Numbered from the stretch's first letter, positions 17,769 through 25,708 are shown. The stretch: DNA of 64,000 nt from Candidatus Borkfalkia excrementavium (GCA_019115945.1 DXCO01000037.1:1-64000); one strand, 5' to 3'. Made by a program: numbers and translations. Notes: generated from the sequence alone by a model not told the origin.

Positions 17769-18501
17769 AAAACTGAGCGACGAATACGTGTCCGCTTACG
17801 GCGGGCACGATAACAGCGGCATCCTCGTAGACACGGGAGAAGAGGTCTCCCGCGCCCTGTTTTCCCTCGATCTGTCGCTCGGGGCGATCGCCCGTGCGAA
17901 GGAAAGCGGCTGCCGCCTGATCGTTACGCACCATCCCGCCGTGTTTTATCCCGTTTCAAACATTTTGGCGGACGATCCCGTCGGCAAAAGGCTGATCGCC
18001 TGCATCAGGGAGGGGATCAGCGTGATCTCTATGCATCTCAATCTCGACTGCGCGCCGCATGGCATAGACGATTGGCTTTGCCGGGGGCTCGGCGGCAGGC
18101 AGGAGAAAATTTTTGAACCCCTTTCGTCGGGCGGATACGGACGGGTGTGTTCGATCGCACCCTGTTCCCTGGCAGAATTTTCCGAACGGGTAAAGAAGGA
18201 ATTTTGTACTTCGCGGGCGTTGGTCTACGGAACGGAAGGCGAAATTTCGCGCGCGGCGTCCTTCTGCGGCGCGGGCGTGGACGGCAGTGCGATCGCGCAC
18301 GCAAAACAAGAGGGGGCGGACGTGATCCTTTCGTCCGACGTAAAGCACAATCATATCTGCGACATTCTGGAATCCGGGATGAAATTGGTTTCGATCCCGC
18401 ATTATGCGAGCGAAAATTACGGATTCAAAAAAATATATCAGGATCTGAGCGGCAAACTCGGCGTGTCTTCCGAATATTACGAAGATGCGTTCATGCTCTG
18501 A
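17722..18501 (+). CDS. Nif3-like dinuclear metal centre protein
   Basis: 259 aa. NIF3/YqfO family (COG0327), toroidal hexamers with two metals, formerly annotated GTP cyclohydrolase I type 2-like; the biochemical role is not settled. The metal motif THHPAVFYP is at about 72-80, MHLNLD follows, and the C-terminal part has SDVKHN and HYASENYG. It begins at GTG 17722 behind an AAGGAGG ribosome site within trmK. The middle PII-like insert of long homologues is absent. Confidence 0.9.
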   Translation: MKLRQIYAAIDAAYPKKLSDEYVSAYGGHDNSGILVDTGEEVSRALFSLDLSLGAIARAKESGCRLIVTHHPAVFYPVSNILADDPVGKRLIACIREGISVISMHLNLDCAPHGIDDWLCRGLGGRQEKIFEPLSSGGYGRVCSIAPCSLAEFSERVKKEFCTSRALVYGTEGEISRAASFCGAGVDGSAIAHAKQEGADVILSSDVKHNHICDILESGMKLVSIPHYASENYGFKKIYQDLSGKLGVSSEYYEDAFML

Positions 18502-18517
18502 TCCGAGGAGGAACATA

Positions 18518-19219
18518 ATGATAGACGAACTTTTGAAATATCAGGAAGCGGACGGAAAACTGCGCGCGATCGAACAGGAGATCGCCTCCACCGACGAGCG
18601 CAAAAAATACATGACCGCAAGAAAATTTTTGGAAAAGGCGCCCGAAAAACTTTCCGCATTGGATGCGCGCGCGACGGAGTTCCGTCACCTTTTCGAGCAG
18701 TTGGAGAAAAAATATTCCGAAATCGCGGATACGATCAAAGATTACGAAAATCTGGACGAAATGGTCGACGAACAGGGAGGAGACATAACCTTTTATAAAA
18801 AGAACGCTTCCCAGATCGCGGACAGTCTTAAAAGCCTGAAAGCGGAGATCAACAAACTGGCCGCACAGATCGAAAAGACCGCATCCGAATATGCGGAGGC
18901 GAAAAAGCAGACGATCGCCATGCAGCGCCAGTACAAGGAGTACAAGGAAAAATACGCAAAGATCAAAGAATCGCGCGCGGCGGACGTTGCGGCGGCGGAA
19001 AAAGAACTGAAAGAACTTGCCGCAGCCGTTCCTGCTGAAACCTTAAAAAAATACGAGGCGAAGCGCAAAGAGAAACTTTTCCCCGTCGTCAGCGAGGTCA
19101 GCGGCAACCGCTGCCCGCAGTGCGGCATGGAATTGTCGCTTGCGGAACGCAGCAAACTCGAAAGCGGTTCGTTTATCGAATGCGACAGTTGTCACAGGAT
19201 CCTTTTCAAGCGGAAATGA
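18518..19219 (+). CDS. Coiled-coil protein with C-terminal C4 zinc ribbon
   Basis: 233 aa. A long, heptad-rich, Lys/Glu-rich coiled coil (about residues 5-190) is followed by a zinc ribbon with CPQC and CDSC pairs. This is the zf-RING_7/CdsZ-like family found after nif3 in many bacteria. A role in RNA or DNA transactions is suspected for the family but not established. ATG 18518 has an AGGAGGAACATA ribosome site; the track start overlaps nif3. It is the last gene before a strong bidirectional terminator. Confidence 0.85.
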   Translation: MIDELLKYQEADGKLRAIEQEIASTDERKKYMTARKFLEKAPEKLSALDARATEFRHLFEQLEKKYSEIADTIKDYENLDEMVDEQGGDITFYKKNASQIADSLKSLKAEINKLAAQIEKTASEYAEAKKQTIAMQRQYKEYKEKYAKIKESRAADVAAAEKELKELAAAVPAETLKKYEAKRKEKLFPVVSEVSGNRCPQCGMELSLAERSKLESGSFIECDSCHRILFKRK

Positions 19220-19284
19220 TCCCGCGCCGTCGGCGCAAAGGGGTCGCGCGGCCCGTGTCTGCCTTCAAAGGCGGTCCGGAGCAT

Positions 19285-19336
19285 AAAAAAAGACGCGGCA
19301 GCGGAACAAGGTTGGTTCCGCTGCCGCGTCTTTTTT
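19285..19336. terminator. Bidirectional terminator between convergent genes
   Basis: A perfect long stem (GACGCGGCAGCGGAAC / GTTCCGCTGCCGCGTC) is flanked by an A-run on the left and a T-run on the right. It can serve both the zinc-ribbon gene and the minus-strand TSCPD gene. Confidence 0.92.
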
Positions 19337-19602
19337 CATAAAACTTTTGCCTTCACTTCGCGCGTCTTGTAAGCGTTGATGGCAAGCGAAAGTTGGTCGG
19401 GGCAGGAGGTGTTGTTTCTGCACCGTATGCCTTTCAGCGTTTCGGCGACCTCGTCGATATTTTTGCCCTCCACAAGTCTCGCGATGCCCTGCAGGTTGCC
19501 GCTGCATCCGCCTATAAATTTCACGTTGTGGATCTTGTTTTCCCCGTCCACGTCAAACAAGATCTGGCGCGAGCAGGTGCCCTTTGTATTGTAAGTAAAC
19601 AT
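19336..19602 (-). CDS. TSCPD-domain protein (TIGR03905 family)
   Basis: 88 aa. A small protein with the conserved GGCSGNLQGI segment and two further Cys (IRCRNNTSCPDQL) that form the TSCPD signature. The same domain occurs at the C-terminus of some vitamin B12-dependent ribonucleotide reductases; the stand-alone form is common in Clostridia and has no assigned function. Four conserved Cys suggest metal binding. Its stop codon touches the terminator. It lies 17 bp after the DUF4364 gene and is probably co-transcribed with it. Confidence 0.85.
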   Translation of the reverse strand: MFTYNTKGTCSRQILFDVDGENKIHNVKFIGGCSGNLQGIARLVEGKNIDEVAETLKGIRCRNNTSCPDQLSLAINAYKTREVKAKVL

Positions 19603-19619
19603 GACTTAAACCTCTTTGG

Positions 19620-20144
19620 TCAATCGACCAGATTTTCATAGATCACGGCGTAAACGTCCGCCGCTTTCAGTTCCCATTTTTTGTAAATATTCTGCGCGGT
19701 CTTTCTGTCCGGAACCACAAATTTCAGTTCCAGGATAGGCTGCGCGGGGGCAAGGATGCGCAGAAACACGGTGTACGTTCCGTCTTTGTTTTGGTAATAG
19801 TCTGATTTGCATTCCTGCCTGTTGCGGTAACGCGCGCTGTTGTTTTTCACGAAAACGGAAATTTCTTCGCGCGTGCTTTTGGGGATATTGATATAAAAAT
19901 TCGCAAGGCAACTTCTGCCGTCGGGGGTGATGGTGTAGAGCGTATCGTCGTTCGTCTCGACGGTGCAGATGAATCCGTCTTCCAGAAGTTGGTTTATGAT
20001 CATTACGCAGTCCATATAATTGATCCAGTCGTTGCTGGTGGAACACATATCGATCAGCGTCTTTTCGGACAGTGCGCTCTCCATTTTGTCAAAGACGAAA
20101 AGCAATATTAACTTGTTTATGAAGGTTTCGCCCTGAATCTGCAT
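19620..20144 (-). CDS. DUF4364 family protein
   Basis: 174 aa. An N-terminal winged-helix-like region (INKLILLFVFDKM through DGFICTVE and YTITPDGRSCL) is followed by an alpha/beta C-terminal part, matching the DUF4364 pattern of Clostridia. The N-terminal half resembles PadR/MarR-type winged helices, so a transcriptional role is plausible but not shown. It is located after the HPr-like gene, with a terminator between them. Confidence 0.8.
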   Translation of the reverse strand: MQIQGETFINKLILLFVFDKMESALSEKTLIDMCSTSNDWINYMDCVMIINQLLEDGFICTVETNDDTLYTITPDGRSCLANFYINIPKSTREEISVFVKNNSARYRNRQECKSDYYQNKDGTYTVFLRILAPAQPILELKFVVPDRKTAQNIYKKWELKAADVYAVIYENLVD

Positions 20145-20188
20145 GAATGTGTCCCTGCGTAAAAATCTTTAATCCCTTATGTGCGGAC

Positions 20189-20219
20189 AAAAAATCCGCT
20201 TTTTGAAGAAAAGCGGATC
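20189..20219 (-). terminator. Terminator of the HPr-like gene
   Basis: On the minus strand, ATCCGCTTTT and AAAAAGCGGAT pair around CTTC and are followed by TTTTTTG. Confidence 0.8.
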
Positions 20220-20259
20220 GTCTGTCTGCCCGAAGCCGTATTTTGCAGCCGCCTTAAAC

Positions 20260-20484
20260 TCAAGCGAATTTTTTCAAAGCGGCGAGAAGATCGTCGCAGT
20301 TGTCCGAATGGATCTCGACGATCAGCGGTTTGGAAAGGTCGAGGGAGAAAATTCCGAGAATGGATTTTGCGTCCACGACGTATTTATCGCTTTTCAAATC
20401 GATTTCAAACGGGTAATCCTGCACGATTTTAACGAATTCTTTTACGTTTTGTGCCATCTGAAGAGAAATTTTGACCGATTTCAT
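20260..20484 (-). CDS. HPr-like protein lacking the active-site histidine
   Basis: 74 aa. It has the size and beta-alpha pattern of PTS phosphocarrier HPr, including DAKSILGIFSLDL, the equivalent of the Ser46 segment (KSIMGVMSL in Bacillus), so the regulatory Ser is kept. The phosphotransfer His15 motif (GLHARPA) is replaced by a sequence without His, so it cannot carry PEP-derived phosphate. It may act as a Crh-like regulator or catabolite co-repressor. The start is ATG 20484 with a GGAGGTAACTCAA ribosome site; the track start at 20505 lies upstream of that site. Confidence 0.8.
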   Translation of the reverse strand: MKSVKISLQMAQNVKEFVKIVQDYPFEIDLKSDKYVVDAKSILGIFSLDLSKPLIVEIHSDNCDDLLAALKKFA

Positions 20485-20512
20485 TTGAGTTACCTCCAAA
20501 ATCATTTTCTAT

Positions 20513-20541
20513 ATTATACATAAAAAAAAGCGGAAAATCAA
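20513..20541 (-). promoter_or_regulatory. Promoter of the HPr-like gene
   Basis: On the minus strand, TTGATT (20541-20536), a 17-bp spacer and a perfect TATAAT (20518-20513). Confidence 0.8.
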
Positions 20542-20560
20542 GATATTTCCCGAAAATAAG

Positions 20561-20589
20561 TTAATAAAAAGAAAATTTTGTGCTATAAT
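20561..20589 (+). promoter_or_regulatory. Promoter of the 20643 gene
   Basis: A weak -35 TTAATA (20561-20566), a 17-bp spacer and a perfect TATAAT (20584-20589). It is divergent from the HPr promoter 20 bp away. Confidence 0.7.
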
Positions 20590-20642
20590 GATACCCGAGT
20601 TGAAAAACTTATAAATTTTGCACATAAAAAGGAGAACTCCAT

Positions 20643-21347
20643 ATGGATACGGATATGCGGCAGATCGATGCGTTTTTGCAAAAATGCGATGAAGTCATGC
20701 AGTCGAAATTCATCATCGCCGACACCAAGATCAGCGATCTGCTCAAATCGATCGCCTCGAGCGATCTCCTTTATGCGTTTTTCCGCGAGGCGACGAAAAA
20801 TTTCGATTATCCCGCCGCGCAGAAAAAATATATGAATTATATGCCCGAGGGCACGGCGGGCAAGCGGAAACTTCTGTTTCCCGAAGATCCCGAAGAGCGC
20901 CTTGCGTTCGTGTTCTGCCTTCTGGTCGATTTCGATAACAAGCGGATTGATCTGTCCGATTTTCTTTCGGAATATTTTTACGAAGACGGCAGCGTGTACG
21001 AAAGTTTTTACGCCTTTTGCAATCAGGTGATCAAACCGTTCAAAAATGCGGTCAAGGTCATGTTCAGGGGCTGGCAGGCGCCGCGCGCGGAATCTTCCGC
21101 CTCGGAAAATTTTTCCGACCTCGTCTCCCGCGAGCGGGAAAAAGTTTTTGCCTCCCGCCTGTCCGATCGGGATAAGGTGGACGGAATGCTCATCCTGAAT
21201 GCTTTGGCTGCCGCCGACCGTTCGCAGGAAACGATCGTCGCGGGCCTTTTGGGCGGATATCGCTGTTTTGTCGCAAAAACGCGCTTCCAGAGCGAATCGA
21301 CCCGTCCGCTTCTCGATATCCTTGCAGACCTGGAGGCAAGATTATGA
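20643..21347 (+). CDS. Hypothetical protein (helical, unrecognised)
   Basis: 234 aa. I do not recognise the family. It is soluble, without signal peptide or membrane segment, with mostly helical predicted content and an acidic middle (VFCLLVDFDNKRIDLSDFLSEYF). It starts at ATG 20643 after a good promoter and an AAGGAGAACTCCAT ribosome site. It overlaps the Nudix gene by 4 bp, indicating a two-gene operon. A link to nucleotide metabolism is only a guess from this neighbour. Confidence 0.75.
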   Translation: MDTDMRQIDAFLQKCDEVMQSKFIIADTKISDLLKSIASSDLLYAFFREATKNFDYPAAQKKYMNYMPEGTAGKRKLLFPEDPEERLAFVFCLLVDFDNKRIDLSDFLSEYFYEDGSVYESFYAFCNQVIKPFKNAVKVMFRGWQAPRAESSASENFSDLVSREREKVFASRLSDRDKVDGMLILNALAAADRSQETIVAGLLGGYRCFVAKTRFQSESTRPLLDILADLEARL

Positions 21348-21877
21348 CTTTCGGAGAAAGGACGGTATCGAAAAATTACGTTTACCGCGGAAAGATCCTG
21401 AATGTGCGCTGTGACGACGCGCAACTTCCCGACGGAAAGCCCTGCAAGCGCGAAGTCGTCGAGCACGGGGGCGGTGCGGCCGTGCTGTATGAACAGGACG
21501 GAAAAATTTTGCTCGTCAGGCAGTACCGCTACGCATACGGAGAAGAACTTTTCGAGATCCCTGCCGGCAAACTGGACGCGGGGGAGGACCCCGCCGCCGC
21601 TGCCGCGCGCGAACTGGAGGAAGAAACGGGGTTTTCTCCCGAAAAGACGGAACCGGTCTGCACGGTCTACCCCTCTCCGGGATATACGAACGAAAAGATC
21701 TATATTTTCCGCGCCGTCGGCGCGAAAGAGGGCGCGAGCCATCCGGACGAAGGAGAATTTCTCTCCGCGGGCTTCTATCCGGCGGAGGAAGTGCTCGCGA
21801 TGATCGGCCGCGGCGAGATCAGGGACGCAAAAACGATCATTGCCGTCCAGCATTATTTTCTGACGAAAAAAGCGTAA
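21344..21877 (+). CDS. nudF: Nudix hydrolase, ADP-ribose pyrophosphatase-like
   Basis: 177 aa. A complete Nudix box is at about residues 75-97 (GKLDAGEDPAAAAARELEEETGF). Upstream VRQYRYAYGEELFEIPAG is typical of ADP-ribose pyrophosphatases (NudF/YqkG). It is predicted to split ADP-ribose to AMP and ribose-5-phosphate in the cytoplasm. Normal length. It is followed by a terminator. Confidence 0.9.
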   Translation: MTFGERTVSKNYVYRGKILNVRCDDAQLPDGKPCKREVVEHGGGAAVLYEQDGKILLVRQYRYAYGEELFEIPAGKLDAGEDPAAAAARELEEETGFSPEKTEPVCTVYPSPGYTNEKIYIFRAVGAKEGASHPDEGEFLSAGFYPAEEVLAMIGRGEIRDAKTIIAVQHYFLTKKA

Positions 21878-21888
21878 TATAAATATTA

Positions 21889-21916
21889 AAAAGCCGCCGC
21901 AAAGGGCGGTTTTTTG
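21889..21916 (+). terminator. Terminator after Nudix gene
   Basis: A short GCCGCC / GGGCGGT stem with loop GCAAA, followed by TTTTTTG. Confidence 0.75.
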
Positions 21917-21994
21917 TTTACAGGTGAAACGGAGCGGACATTTTCAGGATACGCGAAGGGGCGTTTTTTAAGCCGCGGCGGGCAGGTTTGCGGC

Positions 21995-22030
21995 ATAAAA
22001 AAAGCGCGCGCCCTTTTGCGGGCGCGCGCC
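21995..22030 (-). terminator. Terminator of the Cys-rich small protein gene
   Basis: On the minus strand, GGCGCGCGCCC and GGGCGCGCGC pair around GCAAAA and are followed by seven T residues. Confidence 0.85.
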
Positions 22031-22061
22031 GATGTCGGAGTTTTGCGTGAATTTCCGCTAT

Positions 22062-22256
22062 TTATTTGCAGCAGGAACCGAACATATTGCAAAGGCCGCC
22101 CTTTTTGATGACGCAATAAACCGCGGCAAGGATGAGAGGCAGGTAGCAACTATTGCAAATGCTTTCCAGGGTGCCGTTTCCGCAGCAGCAGAGGATCAGC
22201 AATATGATGAGGATCCACAAGCAGGTATTATTACCGAAAGTTCCGAAACAGTTCAT
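22062..22256 (-). CDS. Small Cys-rich membrane protein
   Basis: 64 aa. It has two hydrophobic stretches (TCLWILIILLILCCC and YLPLILAAVYCVI) and nine or so Cys, ending GSCCK. It resembles in type the small proteins annotated in Clostridia as chorion-class high-cysteine HCB protein 13; the function is unknown. The track ORF begins at 22496, but only the ATG at 22256 has a ribosome site (AGGAGGAATGAATTA). It is an isolated gene with its own terminator. Confidence 0.7.
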   Translation of the reverse strand: MNCFGTFGNNTCLWILIILLILCCCGNGTLESICNSCYLPLILAAVYCVIKKGGLCNMFGSCCK

Positions 22257-22541
22257 TAATTCATTCCTCCTGAAATTGTCTACTGCAGGGCGGATATGTA
22301 AAACGAAAGCCCCTTGCAGTAACCTTATGTTTGCGGCAAAAATCCGCTCGGTGTCAAACGGTCCGTAGGATGGGCGCGGATCTTTAACCGTTATACTCAT
22401 ATTTACGGCGCGGCGCGGAAAAATGTTACAGCCGGTTTCATAACTCTTCCGTAAAACGCATAAAATAAGAGTATTGCAGAGCAATTTTTGCGGCAAAATC
22501 CCGCACGAAGGGGCGCGCCGCGTGTTTTCACTTTCATTTGC
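22257..22541. other. Intergenic interval, nothing assigned
   Basis: 285 bp upstream of the Cys-rich gene on one side and the ECF promoter on the other. I could not find a convincing promoter for the minus-strand gene, nor a known RNA motif. The extended reading frame in the ORF track has no ribosome site. Confidence 0.4.
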
Positions 22542-22570
22542 TTGCTAAAAGCGACATTTTATGATAAAAT
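22542..22570 (+). promoter_or_regulatory. Promoter of ECF-S/coaX/hom unit
   Basis: TTGCTA (22542-22547), a 17-bp spacer and TAAAAT (22565-22570, five of six). It predicts a leader of about 165 nt before the ATG at 22744. Confidence 0.65.
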
Positions 22571-22577
22571 AAAGGGC

Positions 22578-22730
22578 GCTCTCAAAAAGGGCGTTGCAAG
22601 GCGCAAACAGGGGGATAGGACAAGCGCGCCTTGCCCGAAAACCGATATGCGCGGGCAGACACCGTGATCGGGCTGACCCGTTATGCGCATAAATACTTAT
22701 TTTTTCACGGATATTCCCGAAGGGAAATCC
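22578..22730 (+). promoter_or_regulatory. Structured 5' leader (candidate cis-regulatory RNA)
   Basis: The leader contains a perfect 9-bp stem (GCAAGGCGC 22596-22604 with GCGCCTTGC 22626-22634). A second pairing is ATGCGC with GCGCAT around 22657-22690, with a competing CCGAT/ATCGG pairing. A third hairpin (GGATATTCCC/GGGAAATCC, 22709-22730) ends just before the GGAGG ribosome site. It does not match the FMN, TPP, THF or cobalamin consensus motifs I know. Given the genes downstream, a vitamin or coenzyme ligand is possible but unproven. Confidence 0.45.
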
Positions 22731-22743
22731 GATGGAGGTCTTT

Positions 22744-23466
22744 ATGACAAAGAAGCGTTTTTTCACTTCACGGAACATTGCCTTTCTGGCTGTTCTCCTG
22801 GCTCTCGTGATCGTGCTCCAGTTGTGGGGCAGCGCGATCAAGATCGGCACTACCAGCCTGAGCCTCGTGCTCATCCCGATCGTGCTCGGCGCGGTGATGA
22901 TCGGCCCCCTTGCGGGCGCGTTTTTGGGCTTTGCGTTCGGGCTTGTGGTGCTTATCGTCGGTATCACGGGCGTGGATAACTTTACGTTTATCCTGTTCAC
23001 CGACCACCCCGTCCTCACATCCGCGCTCTGCCTTGTCAAAGGCACGGCTGCGGGGTTGGTCGCGGGATTGTTGTTCAGGCTGATCCAGGGCAAAAACCGG
23101 TATGCGGCAGTCATCACGGCCGCGCTCTCCGCTCCCATCGTCAATACGGGGCTGTTTATTCTTGGAGCCCTGCTCATGAGCGGAACGCTGAGCGCCAATT
23201 TTGTAAGCGAGGGATCTTCCGTCATTTACTTTCTCGTGATCGGTTGCGCGGGCGTAAATTTTTTGATCGAATTTGCGGTCAATCTCGTGGCGTCGCCCGC
23301 GATCTATACGGTTGCGGAGGTCGTCAAGCGTTCATTCCGCAGCAAAAAAGGTGCGCCGCGCAAAAAGGATGAATCGGACAAAAACGATGTTTCCGCCGGA
23401 AGCGGCGACGAAAACATCAAGCGGTCGGCTGACCGGAACAATGCGGATAACGGTATAATTTCATGA
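22744..23466 (+). CDS. ECF transporter S component, probably for pantothenate or a related vitamin
   Basis: 240 aa. An integral membrane substrate-binding subunit of an energy-coupling factor transporter, with about six hydrophobic segments over residues 8-195 and a polar, Lys/Asp-rich cytoplasmic tail. The fold type (LVLIPIVLGAVMIGPLAGAFLGF...) is typical of group II S components. The coupling module EcfA/A'/T is not in the window. Its stop overlaps the coaX start by 4 bp, which suggests pantothenate as substrate (a PanT-type carrier) because coaX phosphorylates it; this is inference from context. ATG 22744 has a GGAGGTCTTT ribosome site. Confidence 0.8.
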   Translation: MTKKRFFTSRNIAFLAVLLALVIVLQLWGSAIKIGTTSLSLVLIPIVLGAVMIGPLAGAFLGFAFGLVVLIVGITGVDNFTFILFTDHPVLTSALCLVKGTAAGLVAGLLFRLIQGKNRYAAVITAALSAPIVNTGLFILGALLMSGTLSANFVSEGSSVIYFLVIGCAGVNFLIEFAVNLVASPAIYTVAEVVKRSFRSKKGAPRKKDESDKNDVSAGSGDENIKRSADRNNADNGIIS

Positions 23467-24245
23467 TACTTTGCATAGACGTCGGAAATACGAATATTAA
23501 ATACGGGGTGTTCGAGGGAGACAGGCTCATCGTCAGTTTCCGCGTCGCCACCGATTTGAAGCGCACGAGCGATCAATACGGCACCGCCCTGATCGATATG
23601 TTTGCCGTCAAGGGGATCAAACCCGGCGACATTGCCGGGGCGATCGTATCGTCCGTCGTACCCCCGCTCAACTATACGATCACGCATATGTGCACAGGTT
23701 ATCTGGGCGTCGAGCCTCTCGTCGTCGGCGCGGGGCTGAAAACGGGTCATAATCTTCGGGTGGACGACGCGCGGGAGGTCGGCGCGGACAGGATCGTGAA
23801 CGACGTCGCTGCGATCAAAAAATACGGCGCGCCGCTGATCGTCATCGATTTCGGTACGGCGACGACGTTCAACGTCATCAACGAAAACAAAGAATTTATC
23901 GGCGGAGCCGTCGCGCCCGGTATGCGCGGGTCCATGGATTCCCTCGTATCGGGAACGGCGAAACTGCCGCGCGTCGAGATCGAAACGCCGAAAAGCGTGA
24001 TCGGCAAAAATACGACGACCAATTTGCAGGCGGGGCTGGTTTTCGGTTTCGCGGGGTTGGTCGACTACATCGTCAGAAGGACGAAAAAGGAAATGAAGCG
24101 CCCCGATATGAAGGTGGTCGCCACGGGCGGGTTCAGCGAGATCATCGCCAAAGAAGTGGCCTGCATCGACTACGTGGACAAACTTCTCACGCTCAACGGA
24201 TTAAAGATATTATACGATTTGAATCGTTCGGAGGATAAAAAATGA
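23463..24245 (+). CDS. coaX: Type III pantothenate kinase
   Basis: 260 aa. It phosphorylates pantothenate, the first step of coenzyme A synthesis; the type III enzyme needs a monovalent cation and is not feedback-inhibited by CoA. ASKHA-fold motifs are clear: DVGNTNIKYG at 5-14, GADRIVNDVAA, and VIDFGTATTFN. Length is standard. It overlaps both neighbours by 4 bp, so uptake (ECF-S), coaX and hom form one unit. Confidence 0.96.
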   Translation: MILCIDVGNTNIKYGVFEGDRLIVSFRVATDLKRTSDQYGTALIDMFAVKGIKPGDIAGAIVSSVVPPLNYTITHMCTGYLGVEPLVVGAGLKTGHNLRVDDAREVGADRIVNDVAAIKKYGAPLIVIDFGTATTFNVINENKEFIGGAVAPGMRGSMDSLVSGTAKLPRVEIETPKSVIGKNTTTNLQAGLVFGFAGLVDYIVRRTKKEMKRPDMKVVATGGFSEIIAKEVACIDYVDKLLTLNGLKILYDLNRSEDKK

Positions 24246-25522
24246 AAAACGTCGGGGTAGCCATTCTCGGTTTGGGGGTCGTCGGCAGCGGCACGTACAA
24301 GATCTTGCGCGACCACAGGGAATTCTACAAAGAGACGCAGGGCGTAGACCTGTCCGTAGAGGGCGTATTGGAGATCCGCAAGGAAAAGGCGCTCGCGCTC
24401 GGCATCGAAGAGAGCAAAATTTATGACAACATAGCCGAGATCGTGAGCAATCCGAATGTGGATATCGTCGTCGAGGTCATCGGCGGTGTCGAACCCGCGA
24501 AAAGTTTTGTCCTTGCGGCGCTGCACAGCGGCAAAACGGTCGTCACGTCCAACAAAGAACTGTTCTGCAAATACTGGCACGAGTTAGAAAAGGCGGCCAA
24601 GCGCACGAATGCGGGCCTCTATTTCGAGGCGAGTTGCGTCGGCGGCGTGCCTATCATCCGTACGCTGATCGACGGCATGCAGGCAAACGTGATCAGCAAT
24701 CTGACGGGCATCATCAACGGCACGACCAATTATATCCTGACCAGAATGACGCGCGAGGGCGCAAATTATCAGGACGTTCTGAAAGACGCGCAGAAACTCG
24801 GATACGCCGAGGCAAACCCGTCCGCGGACGTGGAGGGGTACGACGCTGCGTATAAACTTTCCATCCTTTCCAGCCTTGCTTTCCATAAAAAGGTGCCGCT
24901 CGACAAGATCTACCGCGAGGGCATCACCGAGATCCAGTCCTGCGACATCGCTTACGGCGACGAACTCGGCTATACGCTCAAACTTCTGGCGATCGGCAAG
25001 AACGGAGAGAAGGGCATCGAGGTGCGCGTGCACCCCGCGTTCATCCGCAAAGACCATCCGCTCGCGTCCGTGAACGACAGTTTCAACGCGGTGTTCCTGA
25101 AAGGGGACAGCGTGGGGGATATCATGCTTTACGGCAGGGGCGCGGGCGATCTGCCCACCGGCAGCGCGATCGTTTCCGACGTCATTTATGCCGCCACCCA
25201 TTCGGACGTGAAGTATGCAACTTTCAAAAACACGCAGCAGGCGGAGCCGGGCGTTAAATTCGTCAACGATTTCCGCAGCCGCTATTATATCCGTTTTACG
25301 GCAAAAGACAGAGCGGGCGTTCTGGCAAAGGTGGCAGGCATCCTCGCGAAATACAATATCAGCATCAGCGATCTGATCCAGAAAGGGGAGGGGTGCGAAA
25401 ATCTGCCCATCATCCTCATCACGCACGAGACGAACGAGTACTCCGTCCGCCGCGCGCTGGAAAAGATCGGCATGCTCGACGACGTCGTATCCGTAGACGC
25501 GACCATCCGCGTGGAATCTTAA
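24242..25522 (+). CDS. hom: Homoserine dehydrogenase with ACT domain
   Basis: 426 aa. It reduces aspartate semialdehyde to homoserine for threonine and methionine synthesis. The N-terminal GLGVVGSGTY glycine motif is followed by NKELFCKYW, the family signature (ANPSADVEGYDAAYK region with the catalytic Asp/Lys), and a C-terminal ACT domain at about 350-426 (FTAKDRAGVLAKVAGIL) that usually binds threonine for feedback. It is complete and followed by a terminator. Confidence 0.95.
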   Translation: MKNVGVAILGLGVVGSGTYKILRDHREFYKETQGVDLSVEGVLEIRKEKALALGIEESKIYDNIAEIVSNPNVDIVVEVIGGVEPAKSFVLAALHSGKTVVTSNKELFCKYWHELEKAAKRTNAGLYFEASCVGGVPIIRTLIDGMQANVISNLTGIINGTTNYILTRMTREGANYQDVLKDAQKLGYAEANPSADVEGYDAAYKLSILSSLAFHKKVPLDKIYREGITEIQSCDIAYGDELGYTLKLLAIGKNGEKGIEVRVHPAFIRKDHPLASVNDSFNAVFLKGDSVGDIMLYGRGAGDLPTGSAIVSDVIYAATHSDVKYATFKNTQQAEPGVKFVNDFRSRYYIRFTAKDRAGVLAKVAGILAKYNISISDLIQKGEGCENLPIILITHETNEYSVRRALEKIGMLDDVVSVDATIRVES

Positions 25523-25533
25523 ACACAATCGAC

Positions 25534-25577
25534 AAAAAGCAGCCTTTCCGTTCGGTCGGAGGGGCTGTTTTATTTTT
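25534..25577 (+). terminator. Terminator after hom
   Basis: A stem AGCAGCC/GGCTGTT extended by CCG/CGG around TTCGGT, followed by TTTATTTTTAT. Confidence 0.75.
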
Positions 25578-25615
25578 ATAAATTCAAAAAAGTTTCGTTA
25601 TTATGCAAGAAACGA

Positions 25616-25644
25616 TTGCCTTTTCGGGCATGAAATGATATTAT
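25616..25644 (+). promoter_or_regulatory. Promoter of the amino-acid ABC operon
   Basis: TTGCCT (25616-25621), a 17-bp spacer and TATTAT (25639-25644). Transcription would start near 25651, giving a 95-nt leader. Confidence 0.7.
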
Positions 25645-25668
25645 AAAAGCATATTTTGCATAAATATT

Positions 25669-25708
25669 CGAAAAAGGGTACCCTTTTTCGGACCTTGCGT
25701 CCGAAAAA
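25669..25708 (+). promoter_or_regulatory. Two mutually exclusive hairpins in the ABC-operon leader
   Basis: A perfect 22-bp palindrome (25669-25690) overlaps the left arm of a second perfect stem, TTTTTCGGAC/GTCCGAAAAA (25684-25693 with 25699-25708, loop CTTGC). Both cannot form at once. Neither is followed by a T-run, so if they are RNA switches they would act through another element; the palindrome could also be a repressor operator. Confidence 0.55.

Noticed and set aside
22578-22743. Known riboswitch (FMN, TPP, THF, cobalamin, NiCo) in the coaX leader
   Set aside because: I compared the conserved core motifs I remember and found none. It is kept as an unassigned structured leader.
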